Positions 11,085 through 22,572 of a DNA stretch of 64,000 nucleotides are shown here, piece after piece. A program made the translations under genes and the position numbers. The notes under the pieces were generated by a model. The model did no database searches. It was not told the DNA's origin and saw only the letters and a list, made by a program, of their open reading frames with translations. The DNA is from Gigaspora margarita. Its lineage: Eukaryota > Glomeromycota > Glomeromycetes > Diversisporales > Gigasporaceae. The stretch is from contig WTPW01000011.1 of assembly GCA_009809945.1 (NCBI GenBank), positions 211,597-275,596 of the forward strand, written 5' to 3'. The stretch's first letter is position 1. Every line of letters begins with the position of its first letter.

Positions 11085-11849
11085 TTGACAATTAATACAT
11101 ATGACCTATTAAGATATAAAAAGAAGACAAGAAATAAGAAAAATACCCAAATTTTCTTGTATGATAAGGCTACGGCTGAAGATTGGGAGGAATATCAACA
11201 AAGTTTAGAGAAACTTATAGAGCGAAAAGAGAATAGCAAAGGAGAAAGTAGTGAAAACAGTAATATAGAAAAAGAGATCAATGATAAATGGGATCAGATT
11301 GAAAAAGCAATACTTAGGGCAGCAAACCAACACATACCATTGAAGTGGGTTAAATACACGAATGAGGAGTGTAACAAAAATGTCAATAGAAGTCCTATTT
11401 TCAAAGACACAAAGAATTTAAGGAGAATTTTACACAAAGTTATTGGAAACATAGTTGAAAGAGCAAACCAAATAGATAGACGACTGTCAGATTCAAAACA
11501 TAAACAAAAAAACAATATACAGATTCCGCTTACGCCAAATATATGGAAGCAGGAGTGGTTAAATGAAATGAGAGAGTGGATAAAGATTTTAGAGAAAAAG
11601 ATCAATTTGGAAGAGCAAAAGCAGAGAGAAAAGTGTATCGTTGAAAATATAGAAAAGAGATATGGACTAATTGGGAAAAATGAAAAGTTAATGCTTAACA
11701 GTATTTTAGAGCGACCCTGGAGAAAGATTCTAATTGACAAAGTTCTAAAGCAGGACAATATAAACAATAGGGTTGGAGAGTTAATAACGGAACCCTGTAA
11801 AATTAAAAATGAGGTAAAGGAATTTTATCAAGATTACTTCAAAAAGTGA
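11085..11849 (+). pseudogene. LINE ORF2: linker between endonuclease and RT
   Basis: A 254-codon charged, helical-looking segment with FLYDKATAEDWEEYQQSLEK, a WDQIEKAILRAANQHIP motif and ending KNEVKEFYQDYFKK. In LINEs of this type such a segment links EN to RT; the AA-x-H-IP pattern followed by a basic stretch is typical. It is interrupted by a stop just before the RT. Confidence 0.65.
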
Positions 11850-11867
11850 AAGCATAAGTTTGAGAAG

Positions 11868-13182
11868 ATGTCAAGAGCCTGGGCTGAAGAATATAAACCA
11901 AGGCAGTGGATTGATAGGGCTTGGTATCAGCAGTTGGATAACCCAATATTAGAAGAAGAATGGGTAGAATGTATAAACGAAGCCAAACTGAATACTGCCC
12001 CAGGACTATCTGGTATAAGTTATACATTTATTAGAAGGGCGGGTCCTAAAGCTACCTCAGCTTTTATAGAATTAAGTAACATGGTTATGGACACAGGAAT
12101 CATGCCACGAAAATGGAAAATCGAGCAAATTTTCCCTATACCGAAATTAGCAGAATGGGACTATGCCTTGGCCAGTACAAGACCTATTATGCTCCTAGAG
12201 ACCTTTAGAAAGAGCCTCGTAAGAATTGTACAGAAGAGACTTAGCTCAGTATTAACTCAACATAGGATTTTAAAGGGACAAAACTATACGGGACTTCCAA
12301 GGGAAGCGACAAGCATACTAATCCATATTTTTAACAATATACTAGAAGAGGCAAGAGAGGAGAAAAAGAGCTATGGGTTCTCTTCCAAGATATTAAAAAA
12401 GCTTTTGATTCGGCATGCTTAGAAAACATAGATAAAACAATGCACAGAATTAAAATTCCAAAAAAAACATGCTGTTTCATCACAGAGCTATTCACAAGAA
12501 GGGAGGTACAAGTTATTACCAAATTTGGAGTTACTGAGGGATTTGAAGCAGAGGATGGCATTGTTCAAGGGGAGGTTATTTCTCCTTTGGTATGGAAGAT
12601 AGTATATGATCCTTTGCTATATAAAATACAAAGTTTAAAAAAAGGTTATGAAATGAAGGTAAACTGGCCGACAGACATAAGCAAGGGGCTAGATAAAGAA
12701 GAAAGTACCAGAATAAGTTGTTTGGCATACGCAGACGTATAGGTGGTACCAAGCAGAATTTAGAAGAAATTATTAATTTGGCAGAAGAATATTACAAAAT
12801 TAATGATATTAAAACAAATCCATTAAAGTCAGAACTTCTGGTATTAAATAGCAAGGCTAAAAAAGAGGATTTGTGTATAAAATTTAGATCAACCAGAGAA
12901 TTGGCAAAGATGAACACTGAGAAGAAAGCAATTAGATTCTTAGGTGTTTGGATAACAGCAAAGGATCAAGTCAAAGACTGTAAGAGAAGAATCTACAAAG
13001 ATATAGCTAACTTTACGATACTGTTGAGATATAAAAAACTATCAATAGGGCAGATTAAATATCTTAACAATATGGTACTACTGCCAAGAATTGAGTATAA
13101 AGCTATGGTTGAACTGCTTCCAAAGAATGCCTGTGACAAGTTGCATCAAGCAATGATCAAATTAGCCAAATGGAAAGCATAG
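11868..13182 (+). pseudogene. LINE ORF2: reverse transcriptase, catalytic motif broken
   Basis: RT motifs appear in order. TAPGLSGISYTFIRRAG and IFPIPK-RPIMLLET-RK (11990-12230) are motif 0-2 equivalents. FQDIKKAFDSA (12384-12415, in a shifted frame) is motif A with its catalytic Asp. GIVQGEVISPLVWKIVYDPL (12556-12615) is motif B. LAYADV then a stop (12722-12741) stands where the (Y/F)xDD motif C should be: the second Asp is lost and the frame broken. Thumb sequence follows in 12718-13182 (LNSKAKKEDLCIKF, FLGVWI). At least three frame changes occur. The polymerase is therefore dead. Confidence 0.88.
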
Positions 13183-13209
13183 CTAACATCGACTGCTCCA
13201 AATTGCATA

Positions 13210-13764
13210 GTGGTGAGTACAGATTTCATAGGAATTAAGCCACTATGGAACGGGCATACAGAACACAATATCACAGAATGGTTCATAAGAATTAATGACA
13301 CAGGTCTGTTAGGAAAAACTACGATGTTAAGAATGAAAAAGGCCCAACTAGAAAATTGTGCCCCTTCGCCAATTTGGGGTTATGAGGAGAAGGATTTTAA
13401 TGAGCTAAGTATTAGGCACAACTTAAACGCAAGAATATTGAAGTTAGCGAAAAGTCTAGGGTATAAGGTAGCACATGAGATGTATAGTAGCAATTGGCAG
13501 ATTGGCGAGACAGAAGGAAGTGGCACAAAAATTGTCAAGATCTTGCAAGAGGCAAACTGGAAAGGATGTTTGTCTAGTCTAAAGAATCTACGAGTATGGT
13601 ACTTAGAACAATTAGTAGATTCACAGGGAAAATACTTATTAACATGGCAGCAAATTAAAAAGTTAAGAGGAGAAATTGCAAGAGGAAGAAAGGCCACTTG
13701 GTTTAGTAAAATTGAAGAAATAGTGATGAAAGATGATACGAGAGAATTAAGTGTGCCAGTTTAA
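13210..13764 (+). pseudogene. LINE ORF2: region between RT and RNase H
   Basis: A 184-codon segment (FIRINDTGLLGKTTMLRMKK … WQQIKKLRGEIARGRKATWF) that in related elements lies between the RT thumb and RNase H. I know no biochemical function for it. It is followed by a TAA, then by further charged sequence leading into RNase H in another frame. Confidence 0.6.
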
Positions 13765-13796
13765 GAAGTGAGACAGAATACAACAACCTACTCTTA

Positions 13797-14735
13797 GTGC
13801 CAGACTTTAAGAAAGTTTTGACCAAACGTTCAAAAAAGGAGTGGGTAATCTTTGAAAGTGATAAAGAAAATGCGGTTAAGGTTGGAGGAATAAGAAGGAA
13901 AACAGAAAGTAGAGCAGAAATATACCCTATAAAGATTTTAGGAGAAAACAGAGAAGGAAACCTCATCCCAAACCAGAATAATAAGTTAGAAACCGTACAG
14001 GATGTGGGAAAGGAAAGTGTATGTTTAGACAAACTAGTAGATATCTCAAAATGGATAAGAGGAGCAGACAGTTCAAGAATCGACTTGGATTTAGATATGC
14101 ACAAAGAGGCGCTTCGAAAACGTACATGTAAAGTAAAACAGAAAGAAATACGAGAAGCTAAAAGGTTGAAAAAGGAAATTGTTGTAAAGAGGTGGGAAGT
14201 AGTATGTATAGAAAAGATGGTAAAAAGAAAGAATAAGAAAGAGGAGTTAGTTCAAATTTTAGAAAGAAATATAGAAGGAAAGGTATTTAATTTCTTTACG
14301 GACAGGTCAATTAAAAATCACCAAAGAATGGGGAAGTTAGATTTAGGGTATAGTACAGTACAAGTTGATGACAAGGGAAAGGTTATCGGGTGCACCTATG
14401 GTGGAATGCAAGGCTGGGTTTCCTCAACGAGAGCAGAATTGATGGGTATCTTAGAAGCAATGCTGATTGTTCTGAGAGACAGCAAAATAGTTATCAATAC
14501 AGACAGCCAGGTAGCGATAAATCTAACAAAAAAGGTACTAAAGATTCAAAGGACAAGAGAGTGGCTAAAAATAAACAATCCAGGTATTTTGAGTGCAATC
14601 AGAGAAGTAGTATTGACAAAAAACCTAGCCTGGAGCTGTGCAAGATTCCAGCACACTCCAAAAATAAACCAAATAAGCAAGCTGATTTTCTAGCAAAGCA
14701 ATGTTGTAGTAAAGGAGAGTTGGAAGATATTCAGG
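13797..14735 (+). pseudogene. LINE ORF2: RNase H domain
   Basis: The domain core starts about codon 160. NFFTDRSI carries the first Asp, though the usual TDGS reads TDRS. SSTRAELMGILEAM holds the catalytic Glu and INTDSQVAI the next Asp. The final segment PAHSKNKPNKQADFLAK, with the last Asp (AD), reads only in a second frame (about 14645-14700), so a frameshift near 14640 separates it. RNase H would degrade the RNA strand after first-strand synthesis. Most residues survive, which fits moderate age. Confidence 0.82.
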
Positions 14736-15589
14736 CGGTTAGTACAAAATGCTTCTTCCTGAAACCTGTATGGCACTCAAAAACTATCGAAGCTCCGCTT
14801 AGAGATTTCACAAAAAAGCTCTTGGGCATAGTACACAAAGCTGAGTGGACATTTATCCGAGGCAAAAATGATGTGATCCATATAGACAGAAAATTGGAGA
14901 CAGACTGGTTAACCTTTAAAAAATTGTTAACTCAATTAAGAAAATCGCAAGGCAGAAGCATTAGAGAAAACCAAGTCTGGAACTTTCGGATCAAAAGTTT
15001 TAATAGGCTATTATCCACGATGGAAAAAAGACAATTGCACAGACCGAACTTATATGAAAATAATAAATGCAAGAAATGCAATACAGAAAAAGAGACGATC
15101 GAGCATCTGGTCATGTGTGATAGAGACTCTCAACTATGGGCACAAGCTGAAGGCAGAATAGTTCAAAACATATGGAATAGCTTGGAAAGCAATTTGCAGA
15201 TAGCCTTTTCAAAGGAGCAGTTAGAGAAGATTCTCCTATCGAACTATAGAAGAGAGGAAACGGACAAGGATAGATGAAGCAAACTAGCAAGAGGAATCTT
15301 ACACGCTAGAGTAAGGGAGCTTTTAGGAGAAAAAGGGATGTTCAAAAGTAGATTTGACAAAGTCTTGCTGCGCTTTTTACAAGATTGGCTTCTTTTCTTT
15401 CAGGATGAAATATGGAACCACCGCTGCAAACTGGTTTCAGAATGGAAGAAGAAAACAGGTCTACAAAGGAAAATGAAATACAGAAAAAGAAAGGGACCAA
15501 TAAAAAAAGCTAGAAGAAGTCAAAAAGGAAAAGAAACGGCCAGTGCAGGAAGCAGAAACGATAGTCCTCGACCACTAAGTAAACAGTAA
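14736..15589 (+). pseudogene. LINE ORF2: C-terminal region with CCHC zinc finger
   Basis: This continues the second RNase H frame to 15277, then (15338-15589) another. Around 15066-15118 is CKKCNTEKETIEHLVMC, a C-x2-C-x8-H-x4-C finger found at the C terminus of this LINE type and thought to bind nucleic acid near the target. After a break, FQDEIWNHRCKLVSEWKKK matches the expected terminal I-W-x2-RC-x3-W pattern, followed by a basic tail ending at the TAA at 15587. Confidence 0.75.
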
Positions 15590-15925
15590 GAGTGAAAGAA
15601 AAGTTTCAAGATCGCTACAAAAGAAACTTTTATGTAGTTAATGGAGGGAGTGATAGCTCCTTGGTGCAGAAAATAAGAACAGTCATGATAGGCTGCAAGT
15701 CCTTGCTGGTGAAATACACTTTCTAAAACCTTAATGAAGGCGGAGGGAAGGTATAAAGATAAAACCTTGCTATAGCAGGTCATACATAGATGTCCATCGT
15801 GATAACCAGGTGGGTTATACTTTAGATAGTAGCTTCAAATAGAAGTAGCATAATTTGTATAATACAAAATATGATAAATAAAGTTATGGCATGGCTGCCG
15901 AATTGTAAAAAAAAAAAAAAAAAAA
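15590..15925 (+). other. LINE 3' UTR and poly(A) tail
   Basis: About 315 bases of non-coding sequence followed by a pure A tract (about 15907-15925). The tail abuts the right-hand target-site duplication, as expected from target-primed integration. Confidence 0.8.
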
Positions 15926-15984
15926 TTTCTAGTGGATTTTGAATTTTTTGCTATAAAAATTTTTTATTTATTATTTTTTTTTTT

Positions 15985-16095
15985 ATATTCTCAAAGCTAA
16001 AAAAATTTTTGCTCTTAAGACAAGTACTAATTTTACAAGTAAATTATAAACTTGTAATAATAAAAATTATAATTTTTAATATAATCTATAAGAAT
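15985..16095 (-). repeat. Inverted copy of the 575-690 repeat
   Basis: GCTCTTAAGACAAGTACTAA and the following 80 bp are the reverse complement of 575-690. It begins about 45 bp beyond the LINE's right duplication. Confidence 0.6.
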
Positions 16096-17539
16096 CTACT
16101 TCATCCAATAAGTAACGTATTTGCTTATCTATTTTTTTTCTTTTTTTTTTTGATATTAAAAAATCTTGTTTGCATTCGATGGAATCTTTGGACAAAACCT
16201 TGTTAGACAGTGCCAGGGATATCCAAAATTCAGGTTAATGATCGAGTTATTCACAAATCAATTGATGTAATCAACGATTTGATTAAATTATCAATTGGAT
16301 CATTTTCTACAAAGATGTTCTATACATGATAATTTAATTATTACAGTATTGATAATAATTAATCATAAATAATTTATTATGCATTTTATCAATGATATTA
16401 ATAATTATTATTATTAATCACATTGATATTTGCATTGATCTTTTTCATTGATATTTTTGAGGATAATTCTTTATTGTTATATGCTTTATTTTTTCTTTAG
16501 TCATTATATTTGAATCGATCTTTATCACTTTGTACTACATATTTTCTTTAACACTTTACTGATTCGCAAGGATATAGCATAAAATTCGTCATAAAAAATT
16601 CCAATCTTCAATGTAACAAAAAATTCAAGCTAATACTTTTAAGATTCTTTGTATTGGTGTATCAGTCGAGCTGCACATGCCTAATCATGATAGGATAACT
16701 TGGATATATAAGTTTGTTGTTAAAATTTTACAAAATAATTTGTGCTACCTACTATGCTGAGCATGGTGGTTATGAAAAACCTGAAAAAGATAAACTAATA
16801 TTTTTTTTTAAAAAAAAAAGAAAAATTGTGGTAATTATCTTCTAACACCATCAAGATTCCTGCTGTTGCAGAAAACAAATATGAATATTTCTATGCAGAG
16901 AATGCAAAAACTATTAAAATATGTATGAATATTCTTTAATTGTATGAAAATTTAGCTAACATTTAATATTTAGGCGATCATATATTGATTCACTTTTATT
17001 CTCTATTTATTTATATATATATATTTGATTTTTAATTTGTTATTTTATTATTATTATTATTATTTCTAATTTTTTTTGCTTGCTTTTTTTTGAATAATTG
17101 TTAAATGGATACCAATTCTAAAATGACAATTCAGAATTGACATAAATTCAGAAATAACATGGAACAAGAATGTATAAACTACTTTTTATCATTATTAACA
17201 GATCATCTTAAGATTCAAATTGCATTTATTGCAATTTTATTAGATATATTAATTTGATTTTATTTTTTTTTATTTAATATTTATTTAATGGTGTCAGTTT
17301 CATTTGGTAATAATAAACTCACCAATAATTACTTTACAGAAAACTTAATTTGCAGAGAATTAATTTCAGGCATAGTTATTTAGCAGTTGATTAATTCACA
17401 GACAAGTCTGTTTCATAAGAGTTATTTTATCAACAGCTAATTTTGTAGCAAATTAATTCTAGCTATTGTCATTAGAGTTAATTTAGGTTTAAAATTGATG
17501 CAATTTAAAAAAATTTGTAGTAATATATTGAATTAATGG
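16096..17539. other. AT-rich gap, no gene defended
   Basis: No ORF with recognisable domains. A short frame at 16172 (MESLDKTLLDSARDIQNSG then stop) has non-random composition and could be an exon remnant of a host or element gene. Nothing downstream continues it. The remainder is AT-rich with poly(T) tracts and small inverted words around 16320-16430 (TTATTAATCA types). Confidence 0.4.
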
Positions 17540-17945
17540 TTTGTAAAGTTAATATGTTTTTTAATATGGTGCACCACTAGGTGCACCTATGCACCAAAAA
17601 ATCTAATGGTGCACTAGTGGTGCACCATTAAATTTATATGTGCACCAGTAACCCTACTACTGAGACACATCTAAAAGTGGTTAATTAATCAAAATTGGTC
17701 TAGTTTAGCTGAGATATTGCTAAAAATGATTGGCTGACTATATAAAATTCTATATAAACAAACTAGAAATTTTATATAGTCAGCCAATCATTTTTTAGTG
17801 TTATCTCAGCATACAGTCGACCGATTTGAATAATCTAACTACTTTTAGATGCTTCTCAGTGGGCTCTACAACTTTCAATTAATTGGCTTGAGCTGTTAAC
17901 TTAATAAAAAAATTAATTTTTATTGAAGCAGTATCAGATTTCAAC
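17540..17945. mobile_element. Palindromic MITE, TTGTAGAGC family
   Basis: The left arm (17661-17748: TAAAAGTGGTTAATTAATCA … TGATTGGCTGACTATATAA) and the right arm (17771-17860: TTATATAGTCAGCCAATCA … AATCTAACTACTTTTAGA) are inverted. The right flank (to 17943) matches the fragment at 7916-8000. A second small palindrome, GGTGCACCACTAGGTGCACC with GGTGCACTAGTGGTGCACC, precedes it (17573-17628). Non-coding. Confidence 0.7.
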
Positions 17946-18370
17946 ATATAATGAAGATTATAGTAATTTTCATCAGGAAAATTTATATATAGATATTAAT
18001 CGATATATAACACTTAATCATTTTATATTGATTATAAAATATTATATATTAATTAATTGGATAAAAATTGATATATATCTAAATCGATATATATTATTTT
18101 TTATATTAAATTATTATATATCTATAAATCGATTATAATCAGAATTATTTAAAATAATATATAACGATTAATAGATCTTTAATGATTATATAGTGTTTTG
18201 ACCTGTCACTGGGTAAAAAAAAAAAATAAGAACAGCAACTCCAAAAATGATGACTTTAAAGAGAAAAGTTAGTACCTATACCAAAAAAAAAACTACAATA
18301 GAAAAAAAAAAACTAACAAAGTTCAAAATTTCTTAAGCCCATTTAATCCGTAAGCTACCATAGATCATAA
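17946..18370. other. AT-rich gap with ATCGATATATA words
   Basis: No gene seen. Contains repeated TAATCGATATATAA-like words at 17995-18130, also found at 25190-25300 and 38590-38700. A 71-codon ORF here is very rich in Ile/Tyr/Asn and is taken as chance. Confidence 0.45.
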
Positions 18371-18738
18371 ATATATGGGGTCTTGCCTTGAAAATGACCC
18401 TACAGCACTATAAATTTTTTTTGAGTAAATTGTAAATAAAGATTATGTAACCAAACAACCCACTTGATTTTCTGCTAATTTTAGAAATGATCTTTGTAAA
18501 ACTATTTTGTTATTGGATAAAATTGATGGTAAATATTTATCCGCTATGTTGATCATTTACATTATATTCAATGTCAAATTTTCGGACTTCCATAACTTAT
18601 TTTAATATTAAGTTAATCAGTTATAAAACTTGCACAAGATGAACTTTGTGCTTCATAAATTATGCTTAATAAAAATCTCAATTTTGGTTTGGGGGACCTC
18701 GGAACGCTATTTTCAAGGCAAAGACCCCATATATCCCA
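18371..18738. mobile_element. Small element with ~35-bp inverted ends
   Basis: ATATATGGGGTCTTGCCTTG (from 18374) is mirrored by CAAGGCAAAGACCCCATATA (to about 18735). The 368-bp interior has no coding capacity. Likely a non-autonomous DNA transposon; no target duplication was resolved. Confidence 0.65.
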
Positions 18739-18967
18739 TAAAATGTGTAAAAAAACTTAAAAAAAAACAAACCTACATTCTTAATAAAAAAAAAAAGCAT
18801 TTTACACTATTTTTACTCCTCTTTTTCTTTTTTACTCTTCTTTCCCTTTTTTCTTTCTCCCTTTTTTTCTCCTTCCTTTTTCTTTTCTCTTCCTTTCTTT
18901 TTTTTTATTTTTATTTTTTTTTAATATTTCAAATTCTTTCAAAATATTTTAAAAATAGAAAATCAAG

Positions 18968-20035
18968 CTAGATTAGTAGATCTATATTCTGGATCATACC
19001 AAGAACGCGTTTGACTAATATTTTTGAATGTTCCAAAATGTTTCAAAGATTGTAGTACAAGATCAAATTAGATCTTTGTTTATTTTTTTGCTTATAATTT
19101 AGATCTTCTATCAACTTTACATTGTTTTTTCATTTTTGATTTTGTTTAATTTTTTTTTGGTTCATTTATTTTATTTAGTTTTATTTAGTTTCGTTTAGTT
19201 TAGTTTTGTTTTTTCATTTTTTTTCTTTTATTATTTTTTAATTTTTTTATTTTATTTTACAAAAAACACCAACTCTAACTTTCAAAAATCTAATGACCTT
19301 TCTAAACTATGCGCAAGCAACTCAGCTTTCCAAAACTTTGCAAGAACTCAAAATTGCTTTCTCTAGCAATTTGTAAATTTTCAAGAATGCCTCTTTAAAG
19401 AAATAAAGGTTTAGTTAGTGCTTTATTTATTTTTTTGTTTGTCATTTTTGTTTTTTTTTGTTTTTGTTTTTTTTATTTTTTTTTTAATATTCTAGCACTT
19501 TGTGAAGAAAATAACATAGGTTTTTCAATACTTTGCAAGCAAACTCAAACTTTTTTGCCACTTTGCAAGAATATATACAACTTGATTTTAGCAATTTCTA
19601 TTATGAACTCTATATTAGAGAAATGGAGATTTGGAACTTTATTTTTTTTTTATTCAGTTTGCTTATATTTTGTTTTTTTTTATTTGTTTTCTTTTTACCT
19701 ATTTCTTTAATTTTTATTTTTTTATTATTCTAACGCATTGCAAAAACCTTCAATGATTTTTGATACAAAAAACAAACTCTTACTTCAGGGAAATAGAGAT
19801 TTGAAGCTTTGTTTTTTTTATTTAGTTTCTTACATTTTTGTTTTTGTTTGGTTTTCTTTTTTTTTTATTTATTTTTTTAATTTTATTTTATTTATTTCTG
19901 GCTTTCTTTGAAACTTTGCAAGAAAATGATCTGACTTTTCTGGTATTTTACAAGAACACCAACTCTAACTTCTCTAGCACTTTGCAAGAAGTAGTGAATA
20001 TGAGTGAATATAATAGTAGATACAACGAAGTATGA
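18968..20035 (+). repeat. T-rich repeat array, inverted relative at 49960-51080
   Basis: Recurrent unit with CTTTGCAAGAACACCAACTC and CTAGCACTTTGCAAGAA separated by T-rich tracts. The left part (18975-19110) carries TAGATCTATATTCTGGATCA and CAAGATCAAATTAGATCTTT. Both sets recur in reverse orientation at 49960-51080. The open frames inside are T-rich (Phe/Leu runs) and are not considered genes. Confidence 0.6.
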
Positions 20036-20168
20036 AAGTAGTTAAAAATTATTACTATTTTTTGTTTTTGTTTTTCTTTTTTTTTTAGAGGTTTTTTTTA
20101 GTTTTTTATTTTTTTTATAATAATATATAATAAAAATATGTAATATAATATAATATATAATAATAATA

Positions 20169-20707
20169 GTCCTCTGGGTCGATAGTGTAGCGGTTAACGC
20201 TCCAAGAATGTAAATTGAAAGATCGCCAGTTCAAATCCTAGCAATAGCAAAATAAGATAAACTGTTTAGGGAACTAAAACACCATGGGATATAGGGACCT
20301 GGGACATCTCTGGATGGACCTATAATAACAAGAAGCCCTTATGCATCGTGGCTTTGAAACGGGCTGTGCTAGAATCTCGATTTGAAATAACTGAAGTTAC
20401 AAGATGTAATATGAAGATCTTGTTACATGAACTTGTAGTGCTAATAATAGGGGTTACGACCTTTGTTGTCTTCTGGCTCTCCAGGCTAGTGCAGTATGTC
20501 ATTCTTAGGGACCCACGAGGCACTTGAGAAAAGTCAGCACTTAGGACTCTTCAGAATCTGCTCGTGATGGATAACTCAGTAATATGGACAATCAAGTTGG
20601 GTGTAGGAGTTCGATAATGGGAACTCGATAGTAGTGGATTGGATATACTAGATATCTGAATTAAAAAGTGAAAATAATCTGGCGAGACATCATAATAGTA
20701 AAAAAAA
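20169..20707 (+). mobile_element. SINE (tRNA-derived), copy 2
   Basis: Head GTCCTCTGGGTCGATAGTGT and A box TAGTGTAGCGGTTAACGC are followed by a good B box, CCAGTTCAAATCC. The body shares AATAACTGAAGT and GAACTTGTAGT with copy 1 at 1619. It ends in an A-rich tail leading into an AT microsatellite, so a target duplication (perhaps ATAATAATA) cannot be proved. The better-conserved B box suggests this copy is nearer the family consensus. Confidence 0.75.
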
Positions 20708-21130
20708 TATATATATATATATATAATAATAATAAATAAATAAATAATTTTATATTAAATTGCGAAAACTTGCAAATATTTATTAAAAATGTATATTTAA
20801 TTTAAAATATAATATATAATAAAATAAGGGGCTACTATTTCCACCATGGTATTTTGCTATTTCCACTATAGTTACATAAAATTTTCTATTTTTAGAATTC
20901 ATTTTAACTTAACTTTAACTCTAATCTAACCCTAATCCTAACTTTAAAAACTAATAACAAATAAGTAACCCTTTTTGGGTCCTTAATTAAAAGTTGTAGA
21001 GCTCATTTTTCTGATTCTAATAGTAGTTAACTCATCAAAATTGGCCTAGTGGATCCCAAGATACTTGGGATCAAAGAAGAGAATATAAGGATCAGCAAAT
21101 TTACTGTTACACAAGCATAAAAATGCATTT

Positions 21131-21480
21131 GCGCAAAATTTTATTATCACAATTGACTTTAAGTTCTTAAGTAAAGTTGTTCTTTGGTTCAAAAAAATGT
21201 AGTTTTTTAAGACCTGTTTTATTATTTTCTTAGTAAAATTTTTCACTACAATAAAAAACTTCTCAAAACGTATATAAAGAAGTTAGAAAAAAGTTATCAA
21301 ACGAAAAATCGTGATTTGCACAGAATTTTATTATTATAATTAACTTTGGGCTCTTAAGTAAAGCTGTTCTTTGGCTCAAAAAAATGCTAGTTTCTTAAGA
21401 CGAGTTTTATTAGTTTCTTAGTAAAAATTTTCACTATGATAAAATACGTTTTAAAATGTATATAAAGAAAAATGAATAGT
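21131..21480. repeat. ~183-bp tandem duplication inside the host element
   Basis: Two head-to-tail copies start at about 21131 and 21314. Both contain AAATTTTATTAT-like leads, CTTAAGTAAAG(C/T)TGTTCTTTGG and TTTCTTAGTAAAA(A)TTTTCACTA. The phrase CTTTGGGCTCTTAAG recurs in the large palindrome at 59062-60062. Confidence 0.7.
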
Positions 21481-22467
21481 TAGTGTAACAATGAATTTGC
21501 CAATCCTTATGTTCTCTTCTTTGATCCTAGTGTTCCTCACGAGCTAGGGCAGGCCAGGTTTAAGCAAAACCTGAAGTCGAACTGGAAAACCAGTCTGGGT
21601 CCAAGTATAAACCCATATCTGACTATTTGATATCTGACCTAAACCGGAACCAGTATAAGTATACCTTACTCATGTGAAAACAATGCATTTTAAAAAATTT
21701 ACTAAGCAAAATGCACTCAATTTTATTATGAATTGCAAAATTCTAACAGGTTGCAGTCACAAACTCTAAATTTCAAGCATCGTATGTATGTATAAAAAAA
21801 TTAATTCATTTATTTTTCTGCAATTTTAACTCTAATATTTTAATTTTATCTAGTTTTAAAAGAAATCTATTCTATTACATATTTAGCTATCTAGTTCTCT
21901 CCACCATGATCTCAAATACATAGCTTCTTGAACTGTTTTACAATCCAACTGGTTTCTCTTGTCAGTGACGATATCTCCACTTATGCTGAACATCTGTTCG
22001 CTTGGAACACTTGTTGCTAGTATTGGAAGAATATTACAAGCAAATTTTGTGAGATTTGGATAATATGATTCATTATTTCACCACCATTCTAAAATATCAA
22101 TATTCCCACTTGTTTGTGGTACTAGTAAATATATATCTAATTCACTTTGTTGTTCTACACATAATTGCTTGTACATTCGTGCTATTATATTAAATGGTTC
22201 TTTGGTCATTTAAGCTGCATCTTGACTAGGAACAGGCGCGTAGTCATTTTCATATTTGTTTGTAGTACTAAAAAACAATATTAGTTATTGATTTTATAAT
22301 ATATTACATAATTTGTAGTACTAACTTACATTTCCTTGATTTGATTAATAAGTCATGATTGCCATTTGAGAGTTTCAAAATACCCAAGTTTAAGCTATGG
22401 ATCTAATATTACTGCAGCAATATTTAGTATATTTAATTTTTGACAATATCCTAAAAGCTTTGTAGTT

Positions 22468-22572
22468 GTAGCCTCACACTCGTGAGCAAGCCATTGTGAA
22501 ATATTTTTCTTTTTTGTAGCCTCATACTCGTGAGCAAGCCATTGTGAAATATTTTTCTTTTTTGTAGCCTCA
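22468..22572 (-). repeat. 48-bp in-frame duplication in transposase
   Basis: Two full copies plus a partial third of a 48-bp unit give the peptide EATKKKNISQWLAHE twice in the minus-strand reading. The duplication is in frame (16 residues) and the copies differ at one base, so it is recent. Confidence 0.85.

Larger units (their letters stand above)
8379..15925 (+). mobile_element. LINE retrotransposon, full length, decayed
   Basis: A 7.5-kb non-LTR retrotransposon. It is flanked by TTTCTAGTAGATTTTTGA (8361-8378) and TTTCTAGTGGATTTTGA (15926-15942), a long target-site duplication with two differences. It ends in an A tract of about 20 that directly precedes the right duplication. Internal order: 5' UTR, ORF1 with RRM-like domain, ORF2 with APE endonuclease, reverse transcriptase, RNase H and C-terminal CCHC zinc finger, then 3' UTR. 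Frameshifts and stops interrupt both ORFs and the catalytic RT motif is broken, so it cannot move by itself. The modest divergence of the duplication suggests a fairly recent insertion. Confidence 0.92.

Noticed and set aside
17923-18138. 71-codon Ile/Tyr-rich ORF
   Set aside because: AT-rich repeat words (ATCGATATATA) read as protein; no recognisable features.
18630-18971. 113-codon Phe-rich plus-strand ORF
   Set aside because: Translated T-rich low-complexity sequence overlapping repeats; no domain and no start context.
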